From positions 2,275,742 to 2,300,741 of the forward strand of contig CM022674.1 in NCBI GenBank assembly GCA_012295275.1: a stretch of 25,000 nucleotides of DNA, read 5' to 3'. A model generated the notes under the pieces. That model was not told the DNA's origin and did not search any database. It was given only the letters and a program-made list of their open reading frames with translations. The translations under genes and the position numbers were made by a program. Numbering within the stretch: the first letter of the stretch is position 1; each line of letters opens with the position of its first letter. This document shows, in pieces, positions 9,709 through 20,937 of this stretch. This stretch comes from Chrysomallon squamiferum. Lineage: Eukaryota > Mollusca > Gastropoda > Neomphalida > Peltospiridae.

Positions 9709-9957
9709 TACGAAAAAAGAACCTACACCTTTCGTATATTTAGATATTACGTGTTAGTTTTGTTCACGATTGGTTACGTATTCACGTCGATCTGCCGGCG
9801 ATATTGCTTTTTATTCTCCTTTGAAAACATTACTTACAGACGACCAAGTTTAATTACTGCTTTACCATAAATAGCCTGGAATTCGTTGAGTAGATGGATT
9901 TTCAGATACCTAGAGATTTTTCGAAACAAGAGGATGAGAAGGTGTAACACTGACGTA
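9709..9957. other. Unique AT-rich sequence
   Basis: No gene, RNA or notable motif identified. Confidence 0.4.
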
Positions 9958-10007
9958 ACACAAACAAACAAACAAACAAACAAAAAAAAATAAATAAATA
10001 AATAAAA

Positions 10008-10050
<43 letters not shown>

Positions 10051-10075
10051 AAATAAAACAAACAAATAAGCAAAC
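9958..10075. repeat. (CAAA)n and (AAAT)n arrays
   Basis: CAAA units, a short A-run, then AAAT units to about 10050, decaying into AAAC/AAAT variants. Confidence 0.9.
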
Positions 10076-10403
10076 AAAATTGAATTTAAAACGATACCTA
10101 ATTACGCACTCGGATATATTCTTTTTTTGATTTTTTTTTTTTTTTTTTATTTTGTTCATGTCTGTGTTACGTTTTAAGATTTCCTGAAGCTGTAATTTGA
10201 TCATCTGTATATAATTACTTTCTCACATCTCAGGTGGCACTGTTTAACACACAGGTGTGGTTTACATTACCTGTATTTAAGTCTGGATAATGAAATGTAA
10301 ATTGGCAGTTTGGGGTTTCAGGCATACGTTTAGAACAGAATGAAGTTTCGGGAAACAGATAACAGACGGGGAAAATTTACGATAAAGAAAGTTTATTAGA
10401 TTC
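10076..10403. other. Unique sequence with poly(T)
   Basis: Poly(T) at 10131-10148. Repeated ACAGGT/CAGGTG-type strings near 10230-10275 have no clear meaning. Nothing coding. Confidence 0.4.
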
Positions 10404-10526
10404 TGATGATGATGACGATGATGATGAAGATGATGATGATGATGATGATGATTTTGAGGATAATGGGAATAACTGTAATCATAAAGATAGTTGTTTTTTA
10501 TTTATTTTTTTTTTTTTTTTTTTTTT
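10404..10526. repeat. (GAT)n array and poly(T)
   Basis: GAT units with two variants at 10404-10453, then unique sequence and a poly(T) run at 10505-10526. Confidence 0.9.
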
Positions 10527-10729
10527 ACTTAATTAAGTTTTGACTGTTTTATTTATTTTCTCTCATGCCTAACGATATGTTTACAAAAAATACGTAATTT
10601 GTTTTTTTTTCCGGTTTAAAGGAGGTAATTTATAAAAGACACGTTTTTGCTGGTAACAAAAACCCTTACAGAAACTACAATGGTTTTATTCTTTCATTAT
10701 AATCATTACATAATAATAATTTATTTCAT

Positions 10730-10925
10730 ATACTATTATTAAGACTACTACTCCTACTACTATTACTGCTGCTACTACTACTTGCTACTTTTTTACGACT
10801 ACCATTATTACAAAGCGTATTATTATTAAGTCTTGTACCATTATAACCATTACTACTCCTACTACTAATAGTACTGCTACTGTTAATACCTCCATTACTA
10901 CCGCTCATTCTAGTATTATTGCTAT

Positions 10926-10963
<38 letters not shown>

Positions 10964-10985
10964 TTACTATTAATATTATTACTAG
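10730..10985. repeat. ACT/ATT trinucleotide region
   Basis: Degenerate ACT, ATT and GCT units with a pure (ACT)12 core at 10927-10963. Ser/Asn- and Leu-rich frames over it are artefacts. The preceding 10527-10729 is unique AT-rich sequence with nothing evident. Confidence 0.9.
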
Positions 10986-11219
10986 TACTTTATGCTATTA
11001 CTAGTGTCCTTGGTGTTATATCTACTTTTTCATACTTATTTACATTCTATTTTATTTTTCTCTCTCGTTTCATTCTCTCAACACAACACAAAACCAGACT
11101 GTACACCGTTTCGACCGTGTATCGATTACTTCAGCACATTAGACAAGTCTTAAAACTATACCGCCATCCATTTATGCACGCACATCGATTTCTTGTTACA
11201 TTCGTCGATAAATATGTTC

Positions 11220-11765
11220 TTTAATTAATGATCGATGGAGAAATACGCCCAGATACAAGCAACTGACACGCGGCTGGGAAGAAAGGATGTTTCGTACAAT
11301 GTTATTAAAGCCGGCGGTGTTGACGTCAAAACTGGTTCTGTCGCATTTTTCTCCCCTTTTCCCCTCGAAAACTCGAAGTGTTGAGGAATTAACCATCTGC
11401 GTTGCCCGGTCCCGATATAAATTGATCCCCGTGTCATTTTCATCGCACGCGGAGCTTACAAGATCCCCGTAATTGATTGGCGTGAAAGGACCGCGTTTCA
11501 AGGATAGATGATGTTAATGAAAATCTCATTGGCTGTGGAAAAACGAGGTGATTGAAAGCGAGTTCCTGTTTTGTCAACAGCACTTGCAAATGAAAAGCAT
11601 TTTCGGTCTTTGATTCGAGTACGTTTTGTAGCGGTTTGAATTTCCCCGATGTTGTCTCGTAAAACAAATAATTATTGACTGATTTCCCGTTCCGGTTGTC
11701 AGTTAATTCAACTGATTTCCCCATTCCAAAATAGTTCTTCCGAGAAAACATTTCGTTTAAATAAA
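11220..11765. promoter_or_regulatory. Longest uninterrupted high-complexity island
   Basis: About 545 bases with no simple repeat, clearly richer in G/C and CpG than both flanks. It contains an exact CRE (TGACGTCA, 11321-11328), a CCGTAATTGATTGG homeodomain-type stretch (about 11467-11480), a TAATTATTGACTG stretch and CAGTTAATTCAACTG (11700-11714), an imperfect palindrome around TTAATT. Three overlapping open frames on both strands have no recognisable protein and no paired splice sites. Best read as a candidate enhancer or conserved noncoding element. Confidence 0.4.
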
Positions 11766-11977
11766 GTGGGTGGTGTTCTTGTTATTAAATGAATACATGA
11801 AGAAACGAATTACAGAGAAAACGAAATTTGTGTTTAACGCTATTTTATGTTACTAACTGTTAGGTAATGGGTTATTATTTATGCATTAGCAACAGGAAGT
11901 GATAGCTTACATATACCCTCTCATAAACAAAAATACTTCCTTTCGAGGTTAAATTTCTTTATTGTTCCAGATTGTAT

Positions 11978-12125
11978 TTCATAATTATTTATTTTTTTTA
12001 TTTATTTTTATTTATTGGTTTGTTTGTTTGTTTTCTTTTGTTTATTTATTTTTCTCTTCTGCAACTATCAATTTTAATGTTTTCTTTCTTTTTTTTTACT
12101 TCCTATTTTTCCTTTTTTATTCATA
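11978..12125. repeat. T-rich (ATTT)n/(GTTT)n low complexity
   Basis: Imperfect TTTA and TTTG units with T-runs. Confidence 0.75.
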
Positions 12126-12166
12126 TCACTGTCTACATTTAGATATCAGACCATCTTTAGAGTTTC

Positions 12167-12167
<1 letters not shown>

Positions 12168-12223
<56 letters not shown>

Positions 12224-12241
12224 TTCTTCTTCTTCTTCTTT
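12168..12241. repeat. (CAT)n-(CTT)n compound microsatellite
   Basis: About 18 CAT units at 12169-12222 followed by CTT units. The poly-His frame is a repeat translation. Confidence 0.95.
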
Positions 12242-12478
12242 TACATTTGCCTGTTCTGAAAGTCCCAGTGTCTTTGATTTCTCGTTCGTTGGATGGTTTC
12301 TCGTTGTTGTTTATAGGCGGATTATATTTCCATGTCTATCGATTGGGCGAAAGCTTGCTGGTTATAATTCATCAAGTTCTGGCTAATGATGTTTTTGTCG
12401 GTGTCGCCTCGGTTCATATAAGACATCTAGGGATGGAACGTGCTTCAGACGGAGGCCCGTTTTGGGTGATGGCAATTG
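12242..12478. other. Unique segment
   Basis: High-complexity sequence between two microsatellites with an open frame but no recognisable protein or splice sites. Confidence 0.3.
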
Positions 12479-12480
12479 TT

Positions 12481-12511
<31 letters not shown>

Positions 12512-12515
12512 TTTT
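12479..12515. repeat. (TTTA)n array
   Basis: Nine TTTA units, nearly pure. Confidence 0.9.
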
Positions 12516-12654
12516 TGTTTTGTTTGTTTCTTTGTAATAAACCTATCGTCACTACGTCATGAGTAGCTGGTGTAGTTAGATGCAAAACAAATTTTGATAC
12601 TGGCGACGGTGAACAAAAGGTTTGAAAGACAGGTTATTCAAATGAAATTATCTG

Positions 12655-12930
12655 TGGTGAAATTATGTGTGTATGTTTCTGTATCTGTTAGTGTACGTTT
12701 TTCAGCGTATGGTTTTTGTGTTTGTGTATATTTTGCTTGTCATTTTGTTTGTGTATATATGTTGGTTTGTCTGTATGTTTGTGTGTGTTTTTGTATTTCT
12801 TCGAGTTTTGTTTTAATAATAATGATACAGGATAAATATACGGCAACAATAATCAGATGTCATTTATCCTTAATTTATACATTAAATGCCGCAAACAGGA
12901 AAAAAAAAAAAAAAAAATAAATAAATAAAT
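12655..12930. repeat. GT-rich cryptic repeat, then poly(A) and (AAAT)n
   Basis: Degenerate TGTGTATGTTT units at about 12665-12800, unique sequence, then poly(A) from about 12899 into AAAT units. Confidence 0.6.
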
Positions 12931-13039
12931 CGTTAGCAACAAAATAACGTTATAAATACTTCTAAAAGCATCGAAATGAAATACACACGACACATTTCTG
13001 TGCAAAAACCCAATCATTCACTGGAGGTTTCGACAAGAA

Positions 13040-13430
13040 AATGCAACTTTTAATTACACGAACCCTTCTCCAGTTTCAAAACCTTTACCGTGCCTCGTCC
13101 ATAAATGTTGCCACATTATTAGTCAATTTCAGCACGCACCGTACGAAATTCCAGCCATCACAGCGCGCGCGCACGCAACGACGCCATTATGCATCCATTA
13201 TGACCAGCGCTTCGAGCAGCACGGCTGTGGTAATTACAGCTGTTACGCTGTCCGGTAATAACATAAAACAAACACGAGTCGAACGGGGCCGGGGCCGGGG
13301 CCGGGTCGAGCGAAGTGAAGTTAAATACCAGCAGTTTATTTCTGCGGCGCGGCATGCAGGACTTCGAGTTTGCGAGAGACGACAATTGTTATAGCGCGCT
13401 ATTTTCCACGCCTCTTCGTGTCGTGTCGAT
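13040..13430. promoter_or_regulatory. High-complexity island with clustered homeodomain/E-box motifs
   Basis: CpG-rich unique sequence. CCATTATG occurs twice at 13184-13191 and 13195-13202, an 11-base period that puts both on one helix face, flanking an ATTATGCAT POU-like core. TAATTACAGCTG (13231-13242) joins a homeodomain core directly to an E-box. GGGGCC is tandemly repeated three times at 13285-13302. An alternating GCGCGCGCACGC tract is at about 13163-13176. Frames on both strands are open but unrecognised. Confidence 0.42.
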
Positions 13431-13434
13431 TTCG

Positions 13435-13600
13435 AAAAAAAAAAAAAAAAAAAGCGTTATGTCGCCTAGCGCTAGGGCTTTTTTTTTTGAAATTGACGCT
13501 GTCACGTGATAGAAATCTATAGACTGTTTTATATTGTGGTTGGTGCAGGAAGAAATTGCTACAGAACAAAAAAAGAATTTAAAAAAAAAAAAAAAAAATG
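13435..13600. other. A- and T-runs with a TCACGTGA box
   Basis: Poly(A) at about 13435-13453 and 13579-13597 and a T-run near 13481-13488. GTCACGTGAT at 13501-13510 is the same extended E-box seen at the left end of the window. Confidence 0.5.
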
Positions 13601-13764
13601 TAAAATTCGAAAACGACTGGTAATGAATCAATTGTAACTGTGTTTTATTATGATTAATATTAGTACTGTTCGAGGGAAGAGCGTTTTTAACTAATGTACG
13701 TGAAACGTGGTTTGACAGCTGATGATGATACAGCTATTTTGTTTATTTCTTGTATCAGTTTCTT

Positions 13765-13778
13765 AGAGAGAGGGGGAG

Positions 13779-13837
<59 letters not shown>

Positions 13838-13919
13838 AAATAATATTCAGTGTGAGTGTTTGTTTCAGTGTATAAGTGCGTGAGTGTGAATAACTGACAG
13901 TGACTAAGTGAGTGTGAGA

Positions 13920-13966
<47 letters not shown>
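13765..13966. repeat. (GA)n array, GTGA-rich spacer and (GT)n array
   Basis: Homopurine from about 13765 to 13840 including a GGGGGAGGGG start, then GTGAGTG-type degenerate units, then a pure (GT)n at about 13920-13966. Confidence 0.9.
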
Positions 13967-13970
<4 letters not shown>

Positions 13971-14295
13971 TGTGTCTGTGTGAGTGGGTGTGAGAGAGCT
14001 CGATATAAAGTTATTTCAACAATATGAGACACATCCTAGTCGGGCATTACCGATAATACACGAAGATTTACGAATGTCAAGTACCTTGGCATTATATCGC
14101 TGTTTGTTTTTGCTTGCTGTGTGGTATTTGTACCAGCGCTAATAATAACATACACAGATTCTCAGACTAGGAACCAAAACACAAGAAAAAATTATATAGA
14201 TCATATACTGCATAATTATTGCTGTAATTCTTCTTCGTGAACCTTTAATATTATTTTGTCTGTCGATTAGTGAAATCTTCATTTCTCTTCATTAT

Positions 14296-14298
<3 letters not shown>
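13967..14298. other. Unique AT-rich sequence
   Basis: No gene, RNA or strong motif. It is not shared with the sequence upstream of repeat copy B, which marks the left limit of that element at the CT tract. Confidence 0.4.
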
Positions 14299-14387
<89 letters not shown>

Positions 14388-14720
14388 TCCACTTTCTCGG
14401 ACATTCAGTCACACAGTAATATAAAACACATAAAAAGCCATCGAAAACGAACTTTTAGAAATGAATAGCAATACACGGTAACAGGCCAGCTTTCAGCCTT
14501 TGAACAGACTTTCCTTGTAACGATTTTATTCAAAGCTTTTTTTTTTTTTTATCACACAAATAAACATTTAGTTTCACAACTACGATAAATGTATCTATCA
14601 CTCGTGATTCACAGGAAAAGAGAAATTAATAAGATGCTGGGGGAAGGGGGAGGGGAGAGTGAGGGGGACGGGGGGAGGTTTAACATACCAACATGTTTTT
14701 GACATGAGAAATGACTTATA
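14299..14720. repeat. CT-headed dispersed repeat, copy A
   Basis: A pure (CT)43 tract at 14299-14384 is followed by about 335 bases that align, in the same orientation and order, with 20569-20889. Shared landmarks include TCGGAC, AGCCATCGAAAAC, ACAGGCCAG, TTTCAGCCTTTGAAC, ACTTTCCTTGTAAC, AAATAAACATTTA, GATTCACAGGAAA and GAGAAATTAATA. By eye roughly four fifths or more of positions match, with small indels. Flanks outside the CT tract and beyond about 14720 do not obviously match. No ORF, terminal inverted repeat or clear target-site duplication is visible. It may be an unclassified short repeat family or an old duplication. Confidence 0.75.
14639..14675 (+). other. Predicted G-quadruplex-forming block
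   Basis: Five G-runs of 5, 5, 4, 5 and 6 bases separated by loops of 1 to 7 bases, all on the + strand, inside copy A of the dispersed repeat. This satisfies the usual four-run G4 rule with room to spare. The homologous place in copy B is much shorter, so the block is an expansion or a loss. Confidence 0.6.
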
Positions 14721-15000
14721 ACAGTCAGATAGATATTTTTTTGTTTTGTTACCATAGGATATAGAATATTGAAACAGTAATAAGTTACACTCCTCGATAA
14801 CGTTATCTGATTTTAAATCACAACGGACATTTTATATATCTTTTTATTAGTCGAATTTAGTAATATTTTGGATTATGTATATTAGAATCAAAAAGTGAAT
14901 TTTGTTTTGAGAGCGGTATTTTTTTTATTTATTTATTTATTTTTATTTGTTTCCTAAGTTAAATCAAGTTGAAAGGTTATTGCTCGGCCGTAAAATTTGA
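14721..15000. other. Unique AT-rich sequence
   Basis: T-rich with TTTA units near 14925-14950. Nothing else supported. Confidence 0.4.
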
Positions 15001-15200
15001 TACTTGTTTTGTGTCGCGACAAAGAACGACAACTCTTTTTCAACGGATTCACTGACACGGAAAGTTTATTTAAATTGGCGTAATTGTGCAAACTACATTA
15101 GTCACTTAGTCACCCGTCTTCTAGCTCGCATCACACACACAGATATTCAACATGGCGGCCGGACGTGTTTTGTCTTCCTCTGTGATGTAAACGTTTTCAT
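15001..15200. promoter_or_regulatory. Unique island with an exact YY1-type element
   Basis: CAACATGGCGGC at 15148-15159 matches the YY1 consensus CAANATGGCGGC at all positions. The ATG inside it opens only 12 codons before TAA, and no splice donor rescues it. YY1 sites are commonly found just downstream of transcription starts, so a transcription start here is possible but unproven. Confidence 0.3.
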
Positions 15201-15660
15201 TTCAGTATGTATGATTGTTTATATTTATATATATATATATTTTAAGACAGTTAACACATTTCGTTTCATTACTTTTTTCTGTTTAATTTTCCTATTCTCT
15301 TTTCTTTTCTGTCCTCGTTAAAGTTTATTATTCCTTTATTTTATAGTTTTAAATTCTTTCATTAGTTTCATCTATTTTCTTTTTATATTTATTTTTATAA
15401 TTAATTAATAAATTCGTTTATTTTATTTTTTTTAAATTTTTATAATTCTTTCTCTTTCCTTCATCCTTGAGATTTACAGTGAAGTTTCAAATAATTGACA
15501 TCTTATGAATCGGACTTTGCTTTCTGCTCAACATTCAAAATAATGAAAATTTATTTTTGTCCGATATATATATATATATATATAATAATATCGTAAACTT
15601 CCATTCATTTACCTGTTTATCTATGTATTTAATTACTTAACGAAACATAGCTACTAACAG
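15201..15660. other. A/T-rich sequence with short (AT)n
   Basis: AT runs at about 15227-15240 and 15565-15584, T-rich in between. No gene seen. Confidence 0.5.
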
Positions 15661-15860
15661 ACACTGAAAGAACCGTACACACATACAAACACTTACACAA
15701 ATTATACATAAAGACAAACACTTAAAAATATAAACACATACATAATGCATGCATGCATACACACACACAAAAAAAACAACAACACATAACCATATACACG
15801 AAATAAGCACCATACAAGCTCCATACTTAAACATACATACATACAAAGTTCGTGTATCTT
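15661..15860. repeat. Degenerate CA/CATA repeat with ATGCATGCATGCAT
   Basis: ACACATACAA-type units throughout. A perfect alternating palindrome ATGCATGCATGCAT lies at 15745-15758. The Cys/Val-rich minus-strand frames are repeat translations. Confidence 0.65.
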
Positions 15861-15929
15861 GCTTACTGCGTTCCATGTGATTATTTTAAACACACATTTT
15901 ATTAGATCGATTTTCAAGTTGTTCCATCC

Positions 15930-16170
15930 TCCGACTTTTCTTTATCAGACTGTAATTTGCTGGAGCTCGGCTCCGCGAACAAACAGAGGATGCCAACAGT
16001 GACTCGCTTTAATTTGTGTCCATGATTTACAATGTTTTCCTTCCCTGCAACGTTTCTGCTTAAGAAAACATCCTTTAAGGAAGACGTCATTTACTTGACG
16101 TTCTCCAGGCGATGTTGTTGTAGTCGTTTTAGCACACTCCGGAGCAAGCGGGGAATTATCTTTTCGCTGC
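15930..16170. promoter_or_regulatory. High-complexity island
   Basis: Unique, GC-richer sequence with GACGTCATTTACTTGACGT at about 16084-16102, i.e. two CRE-like cores 14 bases apart. An imperfect inverted repeat (GGAGCTCGGCTCC) lies at 15963-15975. A minus-strand frame crosses it but contains no recognisable domain. Confidence 0.3.
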
Positions 16171-16394
16171 CATAAATAAAATAAAAAAAGAAAAGAAAAG
16201 AAAAAGATGAAAAAAGAAAACGTGAATCCCCAAACGTGTATTTTCAAAGCTCTTTTCTGAAGCGTTATTCAAGCCACAAACTTAGAAAAGTAATCGTTTC
16301 ACGGTTAACGTATCTGTTTAAAAATATTTTTTACGTTTGTTTTTTTCATGTGACAGTTTTATAAAACCGTTCTCCGTCGACCTGTACGTCCCAT

Positions 16395-16640
16395 CCGTAT
16401 ATCTGTCTTATTCTTTTTCTTTTTCTTTTTTTGAATTTTTGTTCATCTATTCTCCATCACGCATTTTTTTCTCTCATTTACTTCTTTTCTATACTTCTCT
16501 TTCAAACATCTACCTCTTTCAGTTCGTCTGTTCGTCTTTTTGTTCCCGTTTTCCTTGTTCTCCTTATTCATTCTCTTTTCTTTCTCTTCCCCCCTCTCTA
16601 TTCTGCCCATTTCTTTTCTTCCTCTATACACAGTCTTGAC
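16395..16640. repeat. Pyrimidine-rich low-complexity block
   Basis: TTC/TCT-rich sequence with no regular unit. Ser/Phe-rich frames are compositional artefacts. Confidence 0.6.
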
Positions 16641-17060
16641 ATTTGCTGCTTTAGAACGGGAAAGTTCCGTGACGAATTCAAACTTCATCAGTCACATCCT
16701 TTGTTGACACTTTGACTTCTATCCCTGCTTTCTATAGTGCGCGTCATCACAAGTGAATATAAATAGTTTTATATTATTATTATTATTTTTTTTTTTTGCA
16801 CTAGAAATAAAAAAAAGATGTCGACAGAGATCTTTATTCGAAATTGTTTTGCGTGACGCCGAGCAATTGAAATATTCCGCGTCAGAGAAAAAAAAAAAAA
16901 AAAAAAAGAGAGCTTAATCTTACACCTTTGGGAAAAGAAAAATGAGAATAAATATGAATAGAAAGGGATGATGATAGAGATGATGATGATGATGATGATG
17001 ATAAAAGAGAAAGAAATAACTCCAGATTGAAATATCAAAAAAAAAAAATAAAATAAAATA
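16641..17060. repeat. Mixed unique sequence with T-, A- and (GAT)n runs
   Basis: ATT units plus poly(T) at about 16776-16798, poly(A) at about 16887-16906, GAT units at 16981-17002 and an A-run at about 17037-17048. Confidence 0.75.
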
Positions 17061-17129
17061 AATAACAATCGCCAAAAGATTTTGGATCATTATAACCACC
17101 AGCACTTTACATCTATATCGTCGCCGATT

Positions 17130-17269
17130 TCGTCACAACTACTATTAATGTTACCATTATCACCTCTTCTGCTACTCCAATTACCACCACTTCCACACTA
17201 CCACTACCACTACTACTACTACTACTATCACCAGTACCATCATTACTAATATAACATAAGGTCTACTAT

Positions 17270-17309
<40 letters not shown>

Positions 17310-17470
17310 GTTTACACTACTATCACCACCACTTCTATGTCTACTACTACTACAAAAAATACGAATACCACTACTTTGCTTTTGTTAGTGCAACTACAAG
17401 CACTACGATGATATCATCATCGACATCATCATCTTTATCATCACCATTATTCGAGTAGCACATAATAATA
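17130..17470. repeat. (ACT)n trinucleotide region
   Basis: Degenerate ACC/ACT units with purer ACT blocks at about 17203-17227 and 17271-17309, then CATCAT-type units to about 17445. Confidence 0.85.
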
Positions 17471-17700
17471 AACTCGAATAAGTCACGGGGGATGTACTAC
17501 CATCGTTATAATACAGCCAGTTATTAGTCATTGATTATAACAGCAGCGCAAAGAGGACTGCCACATTTACCTGTATCTCTTTGTTCTCGTTATCTATTCT
17601 GTCACACACCTGTCGCCATGCACTGTTTCATTGAGTGGTTTTTCACAAAACTGGTTATAGTCTGGTGTAGCATAACATAACATAAAAAAATAATAAATAA

Positions 17701-17744
<44 letters not shown>

Positions 17745-18113
17745 GATATAAAAATAAATAAGCGCGGAACCTGAAGAAGTTTTTTTTTTTTTTATGTCCG
17801 AGATGTAACTGATACTCAAGAGGCATTTTATTCAAGCGTATCACTGAAGTTAATCTTTGTGCATGCAGCTCTTTTCTTTTTAAATTATTATTTCTGCACG
17901 ACATAGTATGCTTGTTGTATGTGTTCTCTGGTGTTTTTAAATATGCATTTTGTATTATGTTTTTGTTCCTAGCATACCTTCTGTCTTTTGTTCCTTCATT
18001 TTAAAAATGTTTTAAATGCTGTCCTCTGCATTTTTTCATTCTTTTATCTTTTTTAAATGTTATCTTGTGCCACATACCTTGCTCCTTTTGTGTTGCAAAA
18101 CACCTCCAGAAAT

Positions 18114-18123
<10 letters not shown>
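17471..18123. repeat. Unique AT-rich sequence containing (AAT)n and homopolymers
   Basis: An AAT array at 17698-17735 running into an A-run, and a T-run at about 17781-17792. The remainder is unique; nothing coding. Confidence 0.6.
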
Positions 18124-18146
<23 letters not shown>

Positions 18147-18192
18147 TAACTTAACAATCTCAATGTTATTTTTAAAAAAAATAAAAAAAAAA
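18124..18192. repeat. Poly(A)-rich tracts
   Basis: A23 at about 18124-18146 and interrupted A-runs at about 18173-18191. No retroelement body upstream. Confidence 0.85.
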
Positions 18193-18480
18193 TTTGAGAA
18201 GGGTGGTATTCGTATTCATAATCCCGGCGTGATAGATTTTATTTGGAATATAATCTGGCTTTATACGAAGTGACATCATGAACTGGTAACCAGGAGAGTG
18301 ATGACATTGAGGTGTAGAGGCTACAGAGAAGCTTTTGATATTAGTTCACACAAAACATGACCACACTTCGGTTTACACTGTCATAGATAGCTTTAATTGT
18401 GTGTGTGTGTAAGCAAAGCAACGAACGTCATTTTAATCTTTCTTTAACGTATCACGTCTCTGTTCTTTGTGTCACGTTTC
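18193..18480. other. Unique sequence
   Basis: Contains CATAATCCCGG (about 18218-18228, Otx/bicoid-like TAATCC core) and a short (GT)n near 18399-18410. No gene supported. Confidence 0.3.
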
Positions 18481-18665
18481 TCTGGATTAGGACGGCCAGT
18501 CCGTCAAACTGAAGTAATAAGAAAACAGACTGGAATAACGCTGAAAATAACGAACAAAAAAAGCTCAGCCGGTTAAGTTATGAGGAGAAAGCCCATTTCG
18601 AAACGGGACGCGTTTTTAGCTGGTCCGTCCGCCATTACCCGTTTCACCAGCATCAGTTGCATCAT
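18481..18665. promoter_or_regulatory. High-complexity island with inverted repeats
   Basis: CCCATTTCGAAACGGG at 18592-18607 is a 16-base inverted repeat with one mismatched pair. GGACGGCCAGTCCGTC (about 18490-18505) carries GAC/GTC arms, and GTCCGTCCG recurs near 18624-18632. The island stands out from an AT-rich background. Confidence 0.3.
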
Positions 18666-19503
18666 TGTAAAAAAAAAAAAATTGTATAAAATATTTTGTT
18701 GTACATACTGCTAGAGTTTAAACATAAGAATTATAAACACGATTCAAGCTTTGACTGAAAATTATTCACTGTGATATCATTAATGAAATAATGCTTAATT
18801 TTCAAAGGTTATTTAGTCAATAGGTTTAGCGTTCTTGTTAAAGATGACAGCTGATGAAATATTAAGACATGTACTATAATGATGTCATTAAATAAACGTT
18901 CAGTTTCCAATAATTATTGATACCAGTTAAACCATAGTGTTTCTCGTTGTTAAATAATTTATTTACATTCAGTTGCTGGTGATAAAAATAATTCCTGGCT
19001 ATACCTGTTCCATACGCAGATAATAATTTCAACATCCAGTAGCCGATATTGACATTGTGCTAGCTGTATCGTTAAATAAATACTCCATATCTGATAATAA
19101 GAAATTAATCAGTTAGCTTTAACAACATAATTTTAAGGAAAGCAAATATTAACTTTAATTTTCATGTGTATCTTACAGACATTAGACTGATGTGATTTTA
19201 CAAATAGCAAAACAAAAGGAAATCGTTTTTGTTATGGTTTTTTCTTCTCTTTCTTAAACTCGTCTTGTATCGTTATTTTCCCCCCACTAAGATACTTCCG
19301 TCCTTTGTTATTACCTTTCCGCTGAAGAACGAGAACGTTATTACACAGAACTGTTTTCTCTCTAAACATTCTTTTTTTTGCTGAGCTTTTCGTCTCAGAC
19401 GAGTAACCATGACAACATAATGACTTATGTTTTGTTTCCAAAACACAGAATGTTACAACACCTTCTCTTTCCCATTTTTACAAGCCTACTAGAGAAAGTG
19501 ATG
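18666..19503. other. AT-rich unique sequence
   Basis: The longest stretch almost free of microsatellites (one A13 run near 18669). Many TTAATAA/AATAAT strings. No coding frame, RNA or strong motif found. Confidence 0.45.
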
Positions 19504-19780
<277 letters not shown>

Positions 19781-19831
19781 CACTCACTCACACTCACGAA
19801 CAAACGTATGTCATCATGTCTTGTTCACGCT

Positions 19832-19852
19832 AAAAAAAAAAAAAAAAAAAAA
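19832..19852. repeat. Poly(A) tract
   Basis: Twenty-one A. Confidence 0.9.
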
Positions 19853-20075
19853 GCAACCTCAGCGCTCACGAGTCGTGTATTATTTTATTAATAATCAGTT
19901 GAATGTTAAGCTCCGGTCCGGAGATAAAGGCCGTCTGAAAAGCGTCTTAAGAATTGATAAACACTTTTAATGAATGGAGTCCGGCACTGCGTGTTTTCTA
20001 CGTAAATATCACAGTGTTGTCTTTAGCGACGTCCATCCAGTCTGGCAGTAATGGGTATAATGCTGTATACGTAAT
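19853..20075. promoter_or_regulatory. Unique island with a perfect CTCCGG inverted repeat
   Basis: CTCCGGTCCGGAG at 19911-19923 is a perfect palindrome around a central T, with CCGGAG arms resembling ETS cores. TTAATAATCAG precedes it and a TGGCAGTAATGG string follows. The island lies between a poly(A) and an AAT array. Confidence 0.28.
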
Positions 20076-20081
20076 ACGTGC

Positions 20082-20885
<804 letters not shown>

Positions 20886-20933
<48 letters not shown>

Positions 20934-20937
20934 ATAT
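20886..20937. repeat. (AAAT)n array
   Basis: About 12 AAAT units, directly abutting the end of dispersed repeat copy B. Confidence 0.9.

Noticed and set aside
11196-11501. Minus-strand 101-codon frame in the large island
   Set aside because: Overlaps other open frames on both strands, no recognisable domain and no paired splice sites.
11962-12537. 191-codon open frame with poly-His
   Set aside because: Composed of TTTA, CAT and CTT repeats plus a short unique segment without recognisable protein.
15153-15191. 12-codon ORF starting at the YY1-type ATG
   Set aside because: Too short, and no donor precedes the stop codon; more likely a regulatory motif.
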